From contig NZ_JAHQCS010000077.1 in assembly GCF_019042215.1 (NCBI RefSeq), forward strand, positions 1 to 64,000: a DNA stretch of 64,000 nucleotides. The letters are read 5' to 3'. Position 1 is the stretch's first letter. Each line of letters opens with the position of its first letter. Positions 17,865-25,683 of the stretch are shown piece by piece. Below the pieces are notes generated by a model that worked only from the letters and a program-made list of their open reading frames with translations, did not search any database and had not been told where the DNA came from. A program made the position numbers and the translations under genes. The DNA comes from Evansella tamaricis (lineage in GTDB: Bacteria; Bacillota; Bacilli; Bacillales; Salisediminibacteriaceae).

Positions 17865-18029
17865 TTATCGGATAAAGAACCACAATATTAAATATATACT
17901 CCCTACTACAAACCAGACTGAAATTGTGACGAAACTTCTTGTTTTGCTATTTTCAATATATTTCGAAGCAAAAAATTCAGTTAAGCCACCTAAAAAGAAA
18001 AGTGAAATTAAAATAATCCAATCATTCAA
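17865..18029 (-). CDS. 54-residue membrane protein with two helices
   Basis: TTG at 18029 is preceded by AAAGGAGGTAGTAAA, an almost perfect ribosome site. The product has two hydrophobic segments (WIILISLFFLGGLTEFFA and FVTISVWFVVGSIYLILWFF) joined by a short charged loop. A longer frame upstream would begin inside the ribosome site. It is divergent from, and 379 bases away from, the secreted bacteriocin-like protein. Its size and topology resemble bacteriocin immunity proteins, but that is only an inference from context. Confidence 0.65.
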   Translation of the reverse strand: MNDWIILISLFFLGGLTEFFASKYIENSKTRSFVTISVWFVVGSIYLILWFFIR

Positions 18030-18408
18030 TTTACTACCTCCTTTTATTAATGTACTCATTGTGCAATCTTCAAGTTAGTCAAACGAGCAAAAGACTATAA
18101 TCTGGTAAACTCTTATAATCTTAGTTTATCATATGCTTCCATATTTGGTATTAAACATCCTTATATGATCATTTATCTTATTGTTGTATATTGTTGTATT
18201 ATCTTTATCCACACAAATATTAATGGTATATTTTTACCACTTTCACACAATTAAACAGAGCAATGATGATTATTTTTTGCCATTACTGGAAAATATTAAT
18301 AGTATATTTTTATCATTTTTGGAAAATTCAGAAAAAAATACAAGGTTATTACGCATGAACGTAGAATAGTGAGAGTGTGCGCACATAAAAAATATTAAGG
18401 CGGAAAAA
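18030..18408. promoter_or_regulatory. AT-rich divergent control region with direct repeats
   Basis: Two 22-base copies of TATTAATrGTATATTTTTAyCA lie at 18218-18239 and 18294-18315 with two differences. Tandem TTGTTGTAT copies lie at 18181-18199, and a perfect palindrome TGTGCGCACA at 18376-18385 sits 23 bases before the secreted protein's ATG. These look like regulator sites for one or both divergent genes. The binding protein is unknown. Confidence 0.45.
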
Positions 18409-19113
18409 ATGAAAAGTTCTAAAATCGGTCTCGCGTTGTCACTGTTAGCTTTTCTCATGGCATTTACGACTGTATTTTCACCCTACGCAACAAAAGCAAA
18501 TGATTTAGACCTTCAATTTTTACCTGATGGATCACTAATTCTTACACCTGAACAAAAGGAATTTCAAGAGTTCGTAGACAAAGTAGATCCTTATGTTGAA
18601 GTTAACAAAAGCAACAAGAAGTTCCAGTTAACTAAGGATGCAAAAGAAAACCTTGATAGAGCTACACTAAAAGAGGCTCAAAAATTCCTTAATGAAAGAA
18701 ACAAAGAACTAAAGCACCAACTTGACGAGTTTTCTATTTCAGCAGATGGAAATGCTTTAGAAGCCACGCTAGAGTCTGCGGACGAATTTGCTCCAATGTC
18801 GTCTGCACACATTAGAGCAACAAACAGATGGTATGGTTTCGACATATGGTTTTCTTCCAGTTTTGTTCAAGCATTTAGCGACAATATCTTATTATTTGGA
18901 GCAACTGTACAAGGAATTAACACTGCTCTGTTAGTCACTTTAGCTGCATTCAAAATCTCCCCTCCTGGTTGGGTGACTTCCGCAGTTACAGCTATAGCAT
19001 TTCTCGGGGCTTGGTTATTTATATCAAGAGATCAAGGTTGTGGTGTTAATTTAAGAGTAATAACCATTTCTCCTATCGGTGCCCCTATACCAACAGTATG
19101 GAATGCTTGCTAA
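18409..19113 (+). CDS. Secreted bacteriocin-like protein
   Basis: A 234-residue protein with a standard signal peptide (basic MKSSK, a hydrophobic stretch to about residue 28, then ATKA and a likely cut before ND). Residues 30-130 are charged and helical and look like a propeptide or stalk. Residues 135-234 form a hydrophobic module: aromatic RWYGFDIWFSS, two long apolar helices and a tail with two cysteines (C211 and the final C234) that could form a disulfide. This resembles small secreted Firmicute proteins suspected of pore formation. I cannot name a family. Ribosome site AAGGCGGAAAAA. A strong terminator follows. Confidence 0.7.
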   Translation: MKSSKIGLALSLLAFLMAFTTVFSPYATKANDLDLQFLPDGSLILTPEQKEFQEFVDKVDPYVEVNKSNKKFQLTKDAKENLDRATLKEAQKFLNERNKELKHQLDEFSISADGNALEATLESADEFAPMSSAHIRATNRWYGFDIWFSSSFVQAFSDNILLFGATVQGINTALLVTLAAFKISPPGWVTSAVTAIAFLGAWLFISRDQGCGVNLRVITISPIGAPIPTVWNAC

Positions 19114-19260
19114 TAATCTAATATCCAAATATAGTTTAGAAGTGAGTAGATAAAAAAACAAAATCGTCTACTCCCTATACTTTGGGTGGGTATAGTTGTA
19201 ACTCTTTTTCTGTTGTGACTATTCACAAATTAACAAAACGAAATGAATATATGCACGATT
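19114..19260. other. Intergenic region after the secreted protein
   Basis: Non-coding, AT-rich. It holds the distance between the stop codon and the terminator; no frame or known RNA seen. Confidence 0.35.
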
Positions 19261-19292
19261 ACTGTTGATTTTCTTAAATCAACAGTTTTTTT
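19261..19292 (+). terminator. Strong intrinsic terminator of the secreted-protein gene
   Basis: ACTGTTGATTT (19261-19271) and AAATCAACAGT (19276-19286) pair perfectly around a 4-base loop, followed by a run of T. Confidence 0.85.
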
Positions 19293-19507
19293 CTATCCTT
19301 AAACTACAAATATAAACTCTCATAATAGTACGCTCATCAAAAGAAAAATTTGGATCAATTCCATAAAGGCGTGTGGACATATAATTTGTTAGTTAAGTTG
19401 CATAAAAATGAAACAAAAGTGAAACAGAAGTTAATTCGTGGCGTTATCTGGAGCAATAGAAGTTTAATTAACATTATTTCTCTCGATTACTAAATATTTT
19501 GTACAGA

Positions 19508-19732
19508 TTAATCTCCTTTAAATTCTCTCTTTAAATCTTCCACTCTCCCATCCATTTCCTTTAAATGCCCTTCTAATTTGTTGAGATTATCCTGCGCCCT
19601 CATAATGGTTTCTTTTAAGTTCGTCGTAATTTCTGCGGTATATGTAGTTGTCCTGTCTCCTTTACCCCGTCGTTTTCTCCCTTTTATTGGCCGCACGTTG
19701 AACCCAACTCCTTTTTGACCAGTGTTAGTCAT
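19508..19732 (-). CDS. Small basic/coiled-coil hypothetical protein
   Basis: A 74-residue protein; the ATG at 19732 follows AAAAAGGAAAAAAAA, so the longer in-frame extension is unlikely. The first half is strongly basic (RPIKGRKRRGKGDR) and the second half is a heptad-like coiled coil (LKETIMRAQDNLNKLEGHL). This could be a nucleic-acid or membrane-binding oligomer. I do not recognise it. A start-less frame of about 60 codons upstream on the same strand (around 19733-19910) looks like the remnant of another small gene. Confidence 0.55.
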   Translation of the reverse strand: MTNTGQKGVGFNVRPIKGRKRRGKGDRTTTYTAEITTNLKETIMRAQDNLNKLEGHLKEMDGRVEDLKREFKGD

Positions 19733-20013
19733 TTTTTTTTCCTTTTTCTTTATCTCTAAAAGAGGAATCATCCTTGAGTAAATCCATTTTAGCAAAACCT
19801 TTTGTATATTCGCCCTCTTCTTTTAATGTTGACGTTATCGAACGAACTAACGCTTCCTGCTTGTTTAATAAACCAATCTTTTTGCATGATTCGAGCCCAC
19901 CCCTCCAAAAAAGAGTGGAGCCTTAGTAGCATAACGGACACAACGGCTTCTTCCACGGTCGCAACCCGTTAGCATTCCTGTTGTTTTTTACATTGATACC
20001 ATTACATTATCAT

Positions 20014-20313
20014 TCATTTGTAACTAATTTTACTTTCCCACTTATTCAACTTTTTGCTAACTAACTTTCCGAATTCTTCTTCATCTTCAGATAACTTATA
20101 ATACATAGCTAAGGCGACCAAAACAACATCGATACATTCTTCTTTTACATCATCGATTCCTAACTGTTTATAGTCACTTCCACTTGCGTTATGATAGGAT
20201 AATACAGCTTGAGCTGTTTCTCCAACTTCCTCGGTTAACTTTAATGCCATTTGTTCTATCGTTTTGGGTTCTTTTTCACTAAGTAACTTTATTTCTTTTA
20301 GCAATTGCTCCAT
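20014..20313 (-). CDS. MazG-like nucleotide pyrophosphohydrolase
   Basis: A 99-residue all-alpha protein with the metal-binding arrangement of the MazG superfamily: KLTEEVGETAQA in helix 1 and DVKEECIDVVLVALA in helix 2. It is short like the MazG-like single-domain family and likely hydrolyses nucleoside triphosphates to monophosphates, possibly as housecleaning. The start follows GAGGACAAAAATC. It lies 31 bases downstream of the LOG gene on the same strand, suggesting a nucleotide-related operon. Confidence 0.85.
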   Translation of the reverse strand: MEQLLKEIKLLSEKEPKTIEQMALKLTEEVGETAQAVLSYHNASGSDYKQLGIDDVKEECIDVVLVALAMYYKLSEDEEEFGKLVSKKLNKWESKISYK

Positions 20314-20344
20314 GATTTTTGTCCTCTTTTAATTTATTTTTTTA

Positions 20345-20908
20345 TTACCATTTATGTATATATGCACCCTCATATGTTTTGAGCTTATTAACTAACTCTT
20401 TTGAATCTCTATCAATAACTATTAAATCTTTATACTCTTCTTTAACAAACCCTTGTTCAATCATATGGTCAAAAAGCGATATTATAGGAGAGTAATAATC
20501 ATTAATATTGAGTAATGCACACGGTTTATTATGGTACCCGAGTTGAGCCCATGTAAATACTTCAAACCATTCTTCTAAAGTTCCAGTACCACCAGGTAAT
20601 GCAATAAATCCGTCAGCATATTCTGCCATAACTGCCTTTCTTTCATGCATTGTGCTAACAACATGTAATTCAGATAGTTGTTGGTGAGCTATCTCAACGT
20701 TTTTTAACTTCTCTGGGATAACACCTATTACTTTACCACCTGCATTCAGTACAGCATCTGCAACTGCCCCCATACAACCGACTTCGGCTCCTCCATAAAC
20801 AAGGTCCATCCCATTATCTACTAATACTTTCCCCAGTTTTTCAGCTTCTTCCATATACATTGGATCAATTCCTTTACTAGAACCACAGTAAACTGCAATT
20901 GTTTTCAC
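20345..20908 (-). CDS. LOG family nucleoside-monophosphate phosphoribohydrolase
   Basis: A 187-residue Rossmann-like protein with the LOG signatures MHERK (87-91) and PGGTGTLEE (105-113). Members (plant LOG, Bacillus YvdD) release the base from a nucleoside 5'-monophosphate, for example cytokinin ribotides. The start is GTG at 20908, with GAGAGGATGAATTTTT upstream. It heads a short operon with the MazG-like gene, so both probably handle non-standard or surplus nucleotides. The natural substrate in this bacterium is not predictable. Confidence 0.92.
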   Translation of the reverse strand: MKTIAVYCGSSKGIDPMYMEEAEKLGKVLVDNGMDLVYGGAEVGCMGAVADAVLNAGGKVIGVIPEKLKNVEIAHQQLSELHVVSTMHERKAVMAEYADGFIALPGGTGTLEEWFEVFTWAQLGYHNKPCALLNINDYYSPIISLFDHMIEQGFVKEEYKDLIVIDRDSKELVNKLKTYEGAYIHKW

Positions 20909-21124
20909 AAAAATTCATCCTCTCACAAGTAAAGTCAATACAATACAACTCTAAATATATTAGCATGATTTTCTGTAAAAAAATAGAAATGTACTACACT
21001 TAAATAAGAAAAGCGTAAGCGCCTAGGCTCAGATGGACTGTCCCCATTGGGGCTACACCCTATTTTCAAAAAGTATGTACCTTCTTTTTCACATCGACAT
21101 ATGAAAGAAAGAGGGGTGAGAATA

Positions 21125-21331
21125 ATGGAACAGGAGGAAAGTAAACAACCAGATCAGTTAGTGATTACCAGCTCGTTAATTATATTGACCATTATCATAT
21201 CCATCTTATTAGAAGCAGAAGTTATTCCAGCTCTTATTTACTCTGTTATTTTAGTTCTCATTACTGATGAATCGAATCAAAGTATCATACTTATCCTGTT
21301 AGGGATCATCTTAGTCATAACAAACCTTTAA
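21125..21331 (+). CDS. Small membrane protein with two helices
   Basis: A 68-residue protein. ATG at 21125 is preceded by AAGAGGGGTGAGAATA; the frame is open for 26 more codons upstream but without a ribosome site. A charged head (MEQEESKQPDQ) is followed by two nearly continuous hydrophobic segments with a short DESNQ turn between them, a hairpin membrane topology. No family recognised. Confidence 0.55.
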   Translation: MEQEESKQPDQLVITSSLIILTIIISILLEAEVIPALIYSVILVLITDESNQSIILILLGIILVITNL

Positions 21332-21674
21332 TAGGAAAATTGGATTCCTTTATAAATGGCTATCCTGAAAATAACTATGTTCCGTTGATACTCGTTACAG
21401 TTGTCTCGTACCAACTAGGCTTAGCCATATTTTCATTCTCAATGGTGCAAAATTCCCCTTTCATGGAGCTCTCTATTAGAAGAATGTGTTAAACTTCAGA
21501 AAATATAAAGGACTTCCATCATGTATGGAAGTCCTTTATACGTTTATTCATCTGTTTGAACAAACGTTACCCAATAGTCACAAAATTTATTAAACACTAC
21601 TTATTTTGGGGCTCACATTATTTCAGAATCCCATCACCATCGTTTTAACTAGTAATCTCTTGTTTTGTTCTATT
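21332..21674. other. Intergenic region with a perfect hairpin
   Basis: Contains the 16-pair hairpin listed separately. No coding frame on either strand looks plausible. Confidence 0.4.
21504..21540. terminator. Perfect 16-bp hairpin, probable terminator
   Basis: TATAAAGGACTTCCAT (21504-21519) pairs exactly with ATGGAAGTCCTTTATA (21525-21540) around a 5-base loop. It lies between genes that converge (21125+ and 21675-). The T content inside the arms could serve both directions. Confidence 0.65.
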
Positions 21675-22040
21675 CTAGCCAATTATCGTCCTTCGATTGG
21701 AAGATATAACTTCTTCTCCATCCTTTATCACTATTATATAATCGCCTGTTTCGTAATCAAATGTTTGGTCACCAACAGTGTAAGGCTCAACGTCCCATTT
21801 GACAGTTACTATATACGTGCGAGTACCTTCTGTATCAGAATATCTATCTGGAGCAATCCTTACGATTTCAAAATCATCTAAAAAACTGCTCAAGTATGGT
21901 TCAATGACATTCTCTTCTAGTTGCTCTAACTGCTTCATTCCTGGATGTGGTATGATAAACGGCAACAGAAATAACATTACTAGTCCTATAATGAGAATAA
22001 CATATTTTTTTCCAAGTTTCTTTTTCTTTGGTGCACCCAT
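21675..22040 (-). CDS. Membrane-anchored hypothetical protein
   Basis: A 121-residue protein with a basic start (MGAPKKKKLGKK), one hydrophobic helix (YVILIIGLVMLFLLPFII) and a soluble extracytoplasmic part of about 85 residues rich in acidic and beta-forming residues (TYIVTVKWDVEPYTVGD...). Ribosome site AAGGGGGATAAAT. No cysteine or enzyme motif is seen. Function unknown. Confidence 0.65.
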   Translation of the reverse strand: MGAPKKKKLGKKYVILIIGLVMLFLLPFIIPHPGMKQLEQLEENVIEPYLSSFLDDFEIVRIAPDRYSDTEGTRTYIVTVKWDVEPYTVGDQTFDYETGDYIIVIKDGEEVISSNRRTIIG

Positions 22041-22121
22041 ATTTATCCCCCTTACTATATTTTATCTAAATTTACGAATGATCCTGAGATAAGTTTCATA
22101 TAGGGAGGGACAGCGAGAAAC

Positions 22122-22173
22122 GGCGCCTGACCCCCAGTACGGTGATACAGCACCTTGCCGGGGGTCAGGCACC
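22122..22173. repeat. GGTGCCTGACCCCC-type palindrome
   Basis: GGCGCCTGACCCCC (22122-22135) pairs with GGGGGTCAGGCACC (22160-22173) with one imperfect position. The loop contains TACGGTGATACAGCACC. It is the same family as the copies at 28254, 30750, 32226 and 53199. Confidence 0.85.
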
Positions 22174-22240
22174 TCAAAGAGGAGTCGTTTTTCAGTGGTC
22201 TCAACCTGTCCCTGTCCCCGACACCCCGAGTCCTATGCAA

Positions 22241-22678
22241 TTAAACTTTTAAATACATGATCGATTGTAATTCTGAAAAACCAAGCCTTTTATATACATC
22301 TTTTGCGAAGTTAGAAGCATACACATTTAGACGAACTTCACTATAGCCTTTGTTCTTTAATTCATTTACACTTTCTTTAATTAAAACTTTAGATAACCCT
22401 TTCCCTCGGTGCTCAGTCAGTACATGCAGGTCAAAAATAAAACCCACCTTTTTTTCAGAGATATAATCCATGTTTTCACCGATTAATGCCCATCCCTGGA
22501 TTTCTTCTTCTTCATTACAATGGACGAGATAATAAGCTCCAGAATTTAAAACAGATGTGAGAAGTTCTTCTGCTTTTTCCTTACTAATACCAGGCTTTTT
22601 ATTCATTCCTTCATTTAATGAATCTGCTGCTTTCGTTAATATAAACTCTTTTTCCATCTCCGTTGCTTGATGTAACAT
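22241..22678 (-). CDS. GNAT family N-acetyltransferase
   Basis: A 145-residue acetyltransferase. The acetyl-CoA loop HRGKGLSKVL is the motif A Q/RxxGxG/A, and the C-terminal NVYASNFAKDVYKRLGF is motif B. The ATG at 22678 is chosen since GAGGAGGGATGGGT then gives correct spacing; the ATG two codons earlier is too close to the ribosome site. The acceptor substrate is unknown. Confidence 0.85.
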   Translation of the reverse strand: MLHQATEMEKEFILTKAADSLNEGMNKKPGISKEKAEELLTSVLNSGAYYLVHCNEEEEIQGWALIGENMDYISEKKVGFIFDLHVLTEHRGKGLSKVLIKESVNELKNKGYSEVRLNVYASNFAKDVYKRLGFSELQSIMYLKV

Positions 22679-22684
22679 ACCCAT

Positions 22685-23159
22685 CCCTCCTCTTTAAAAC
22701 TACTTCTAGCATACTAGGAACATCCAAAAGGAGGTGGGAAATATTGTGAAACATTTTTAACATTTTATGAAGGGAAGGGGAGGAGCTTAGGATTACAGTG
22801 GAGGGAATACCAATTTTAGTGGTCTTTTTTGTGAACCTAATTTGTCTCTTATTTTTCAATTATTGCAACTTTTTTAAACTCATAAACCCATTGTACTTGG
22901 AGATTTTTAGCATTGAAGTTATTTACTACGCAGTAAGGGTCCTTATACGACAAAACGATCACTTTTGAAGTGACCGCCATAAAGAATATATATTTCGTTA
23001 CCAGTATTGTTGTACTCTGCAGTCGAATTGCTCTGTTGTTTTTCGTATTTCTTATTCAACATAAGCTACCTTTACTTGAACAACCCCAAAATAGCAATAG
23101 GAATTCAAAACGTAAATACTAACAGAACAACAAATGGATGGTTCTAATTAGAAATGCTG
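22685..23159. other. Intergenic region without recognised gene
   Basis: About 475 AT-rich bases with two short palindromes, TCACTTTTGAAGTGA near 22970 and TAAGGGTCCTTA near 22935. No plausible frame. It may include promoter sequences for the GNAT gene. Confidence 0.35.
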
Positions 23160-24287
23160 TCAGACCAACTCATCTACTAGCTTCAATATTTCTCCGGCCT
23201 TACCTTCAATCATAAGGTCAAAGTTGTGATGGGTAGTATCAACCTCGGCATTAATGTAGACGGTTTTACCATTTGTCATTTTGGGAAGTTGACTAGCTGG
23301 ATAAACTTCAAGGCTTGTTCCGATCACTATTACAAGGTCTGATTTTTGAATATGGGTAAGTGAATCCCTCCAGCTCTCTTCAGGTAACATTTCCCCAAAA
23401 AGAACGACACCTGGGCGAAGTTTTCCACCACAATACTTACAATTACTTTCACTTAAAAAATCCTCCTCTTCCGCAGACATAGCGCAATTTCCACAACGAA
23501 ATTTGTGAATCGAACCATGAAGTTCATAGATATTCTTGCTACCAGCTAGGGTGTGAAATCCATCAACGTTTTGTGTTGCAATCGCTTGAATCAGTCCTTT
23601 TTGTTCCCAATCTGCTAATATATCATGGCCTATATTAGGTTTGCATTGCTTAAGTCCATTGATCCGCATGCTATAAAATTCATGGAATAAGTCATAATCG
23701 TCCCTCAGTGCATCGGTAGTTGCAACCGTTCTCGGATCAATATTATTCCACCAACCTTCCTTGGAACGAAAGTCTGGGATATTTGATTCGGTGGACATAC
23801 CTGCACCTGTTAGTATCGTTGTGTGAGTTGAGTTTTGGAGCCATTTGGATAAAGTATCAACTTTTGGTGAGTATTCCGGTAGACATAATGAAGACCATTT
23901 TTTTAATCGATAAGAGTTAATACGGTCACCGTACTTCCCCTTAACCTCCTTTTGTAATGCACTCCAAACACGTTTTCGAAAAGCAGGATGAACTTCACGA
24001 GGATTAAGCATTGGCCACGGATAATGATCTAGTAGCTTGATAGCTTTTTCCCAAGAGGTAGCCTCATTACCACGATTAGATATAGGAGATTTCAATGTGC
24101 AGACTTTTTCCGTTGACTTTGTAGGTTGAAAGGATTCGTCCTCTAGATCATCGAAGTTCATCTCATTAACAGCTTTTTTAAATACCCATTCTCCAGAATG
24201 TTGCTCTTTCCCCAGCAACGTAATACTTCCTCCCTCTGCGCCTAACGAAAGAATCGTTTGCCAGTCATTTTCCATAGCTTTATTCAC
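23160..24287 (-). CDS. Sir2-family NAD-dependent deacylase with extra N-terminal domain
   Basis: A 375-residue protein. Residues 145-375 are a sirtuin: GAGMSTESNIPDFRS (161-175), TQNVDGFH (238-245), catalytic His257 in ELHGS, zinc cysteines at 265, 268, 283 and 286, and GTSLEVYP near the end. Residues 1-140 are a separate module beginning WQTILSLGAEGGSITLLG and ending around WSSLCLPEY; similar stand-alone proteins exist in bacteria, function unknown. The start is GTG at 24287 or ATG at 24275; AGGAGGAG precedes both. It starts 7 bases after the stop of a small membrane-anchored gene, so the pair is an operon. Confidence 0.85.
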   Translation of the reverse strand: MNKAMENDWQTILSLGAEGGSITLLGKEQHSGEWVFKKAVNEMNFDDLEDESFQPTKSTEKVCTLKSPISNRGNEATSWEKAIKLLDHYPWPMLNPREVHPAFRKRVWSALQKEVKGKYGDRINSYRLKKWSSLCLPEYSPKVDTLSKWLQNSTHTTILTGAGMSTESNIPDFRSKEGWWNNIDPRTVATTDALRDDYDLFHEFYSMRINGLKQCKPNIGHDILADWEQKGLIQAIATQNVDGFHTLAGSKNIYELHGSIHKFRCGNCAMSAEEEDFLSESNCKYCGGKLRPGVVLFGEMLPEESWRDSLTHIQKSDLVIVIGTSLEVYPASQLPKMTNGKTVYINAEVDTTHHNFDLMIEGKAGEILKLVDELV

Positions 24288-24294
24288 TCTCCTC

Positions 24295-24738
24295 CTAGTT
24301 ATTATCCATGTATGAATCGTAATGCTTTTTGAAATAAGGATCTGTTTTCATGATTTCTTTTAGACATTCCATTTGTTCATCATCAATTACAACCGTTCCA
24401 TATTTCGAGTAAATATTTTTATATAAATTTACGGTTATATATGTTTCCCGCTCTGCTTCACATTGAATTGATTCAACGGCTTCTAATCTATTACTTTCTT
24501 CGATTTTAATTTCGTAATTACCAACTTTTCCATAGATATTGACATAATAAATCGGTTCATATTTTCCCGCTAGAATCCAGTTTTCGTTATTATCTAGATC
24601 ACCAATATTCAGATAAATATAACCATCTTTTTTAATCTCTTGGCCTATTGTCTCTCCACGCCTATCAATATCTTTAGCCTCTTTTTGATACCTTTGCCAA
24701 AAGTAAAAACACACTATTGCAAAAAGAAACCAACCCAT
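24295..24738 (-). CDS. Membrane-anchored hypothetical protein, partner of the Sir2 gene
   Basis: A 147-residue protein with one short N-terminal hydrophobic helix (MGWFLFAIVCFYFW) and a soluble remainder with repeated beta-type stretches (GYIYLNIGDLDNNENWILAG, YYVNIYGKVGNYEIKIEES). The ribosome site GGGGGTGAGGA fits the ATG. No family recognised. Its stop codon overlaps the ribosome site of the sirtuin gene, so the two are translated from one message, and a functional link is possible. Confidence 0.6.
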   Translation of the reverse strand: MGWFLFAIVCFYFWQRYQKEAKDIDRRGETIGQEIKKDGYIYLNIGDLDNNENWILAGKYEPIYYVNIYGKVGNYEIKIEESNRLEAVESIQCEAERETYITVNLYKNIYSKYGTVVIDDEQMECLKEIMKTDPYFKKHYDSYMDNN

Positions 24739-24827
24739 TCCTCACCCCCTCCATTTTCATTTGTACTTTTATTATAAATATCCTAGGAGAGTACACCTGA
24801 TATATTTTTCAAAGGGGTTGATTTTCA

Positions 24828-25532
24828 TTATTTGTTACACTCTTTAGTTGCAGCAATTTGAGTTTTGGAGTCAGAAGTATTTAATTGATCAAGCATATCT
24901 TTAAGCCATGCTTTACATTTCTCCTTAATCATGGGAAATGGATGGCGAAATGACCACTTTGATCTTCCGGGCAATCCAACAATTAATTTTGCTTTAGGTA
25001 GTTTAGCTAGGGCATCACAAGCTAATTTTCTAATTATTGAATTCCCTCCCCAAGCTAAGATTAATTTAGAGTTTGTATCAAATAATTTCTCCCTTTCTTC
25101 ATTTCTATCTTCTGAAAAAATAGAATGTCCCTTGAAGTTATAGCCTTCTAATTCATTAAGCTTATTACGAAAGTCCTTCATATTACCTGAACATAAGTCA
25201 CTTAAATTAATAATGGATAAAACATTCCAATCCATTAACTTCATCAATCGCATTAATTGCCGTTGTGTCTGATCATCTTCTACACTTACATAATCAACAT
25301 TTTTAATAGTTCCTTGAACGACTGGTGCTTCATATGACTTATCACTAGGACTACAGCTACCGGGATTAGCCATTACAATCACTGCATCTGGTTGATCATC
25401 TCTTAAAAAATCATGTCGCATAATTACGGCATTGTTTCTGCACTGATATTTTTTATTACCTACTTTAATTTGATAAAAACTAGCTTCCACTTTAAATTCT
25501 TTTTTCAGTTTCGCAGCTGATAAAAACTCCAT
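24828..25532 (-). CDS. DUF1643 family protein
   Basis: A 234-residue cytoplasmic protein with the DUF1643 landmarks MANPGSCSPSD (about residues 54-64), a central INLSDLCSGN and a C-terminal LAWGGNS. ATG at 25532 is preceded by AAAGGAGAATGGAA; the ATG two codons earlier is too near the ribosome site. The family is found in many bacteria and phages and has no proven function. Confidence 0.75.
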   Translation of the reverse strand: MEFLSAAKLKKEFKVEASFYQIKVGNKKYQCRNNAVIMRHDFLRDDQPDAVIVMANPGSCSPSDKSYEAPVVQGTIKNVDYVSVEDDQTQRQLMRLMKLMDWNVLSIINLSDLCSGNMKDFRNKLNELEGYNFKGHSIFSEDRNEEREKLFDTNSKLILAWGGNSIIRKLACDALAKLPKAKLIVGLPGRSKWSFRHPFPMIKEKCKAWLKDMLDQLNTSDSKTQIAATKECNK

Positions 25533-25628
25533 TTCCATTCTCCTTTACTCGATTAGTTTTTAATACGATGCTTTACATTAAATTGTATTAAAAGGGCTGT
25601 TCTGGACCCCAAACAATTTTGTTCGAGG

Positions 25629-25667
25629 TAAAAAAGACACCTACTCTTGTCTAAGAAGTGGGTGTCT
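25629..25667 (-). terminator. Strong intrinsic terminator of the DUF4139 gene
   Basis: On the minus strand AGACACCCACT pairs with AGTAGGTGTCT (one imperfect position), followed by TTTTTTA. It lies 17 bases past the stop codon. Confidence 0.85.
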
Positions 25668-25683
25668 GGGTGTGTATTTTATT

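Noticed and set aside
17860-18078. Plus-strand frame opposite the 54-residue membrane gene
   Set aside because: The minus-strand frame has an excellent ribosome site and membrane helices; the plus frame has neither.
18181-18369. Plus-strand frame in the AT-rich region before the secreted protein
   Set aside because: Low-complexity AT-rich translation without a ribosome site; the DNA repeats there look regulatory.
23160-24287. Sir2 protein as a ThsA/DSR-type anti-phage NADase
   Set aside because: It has the zinc cysteines and HG active site of classical deacylases and lacks the SLOG or large helical C-terminal domains of the defence forms.
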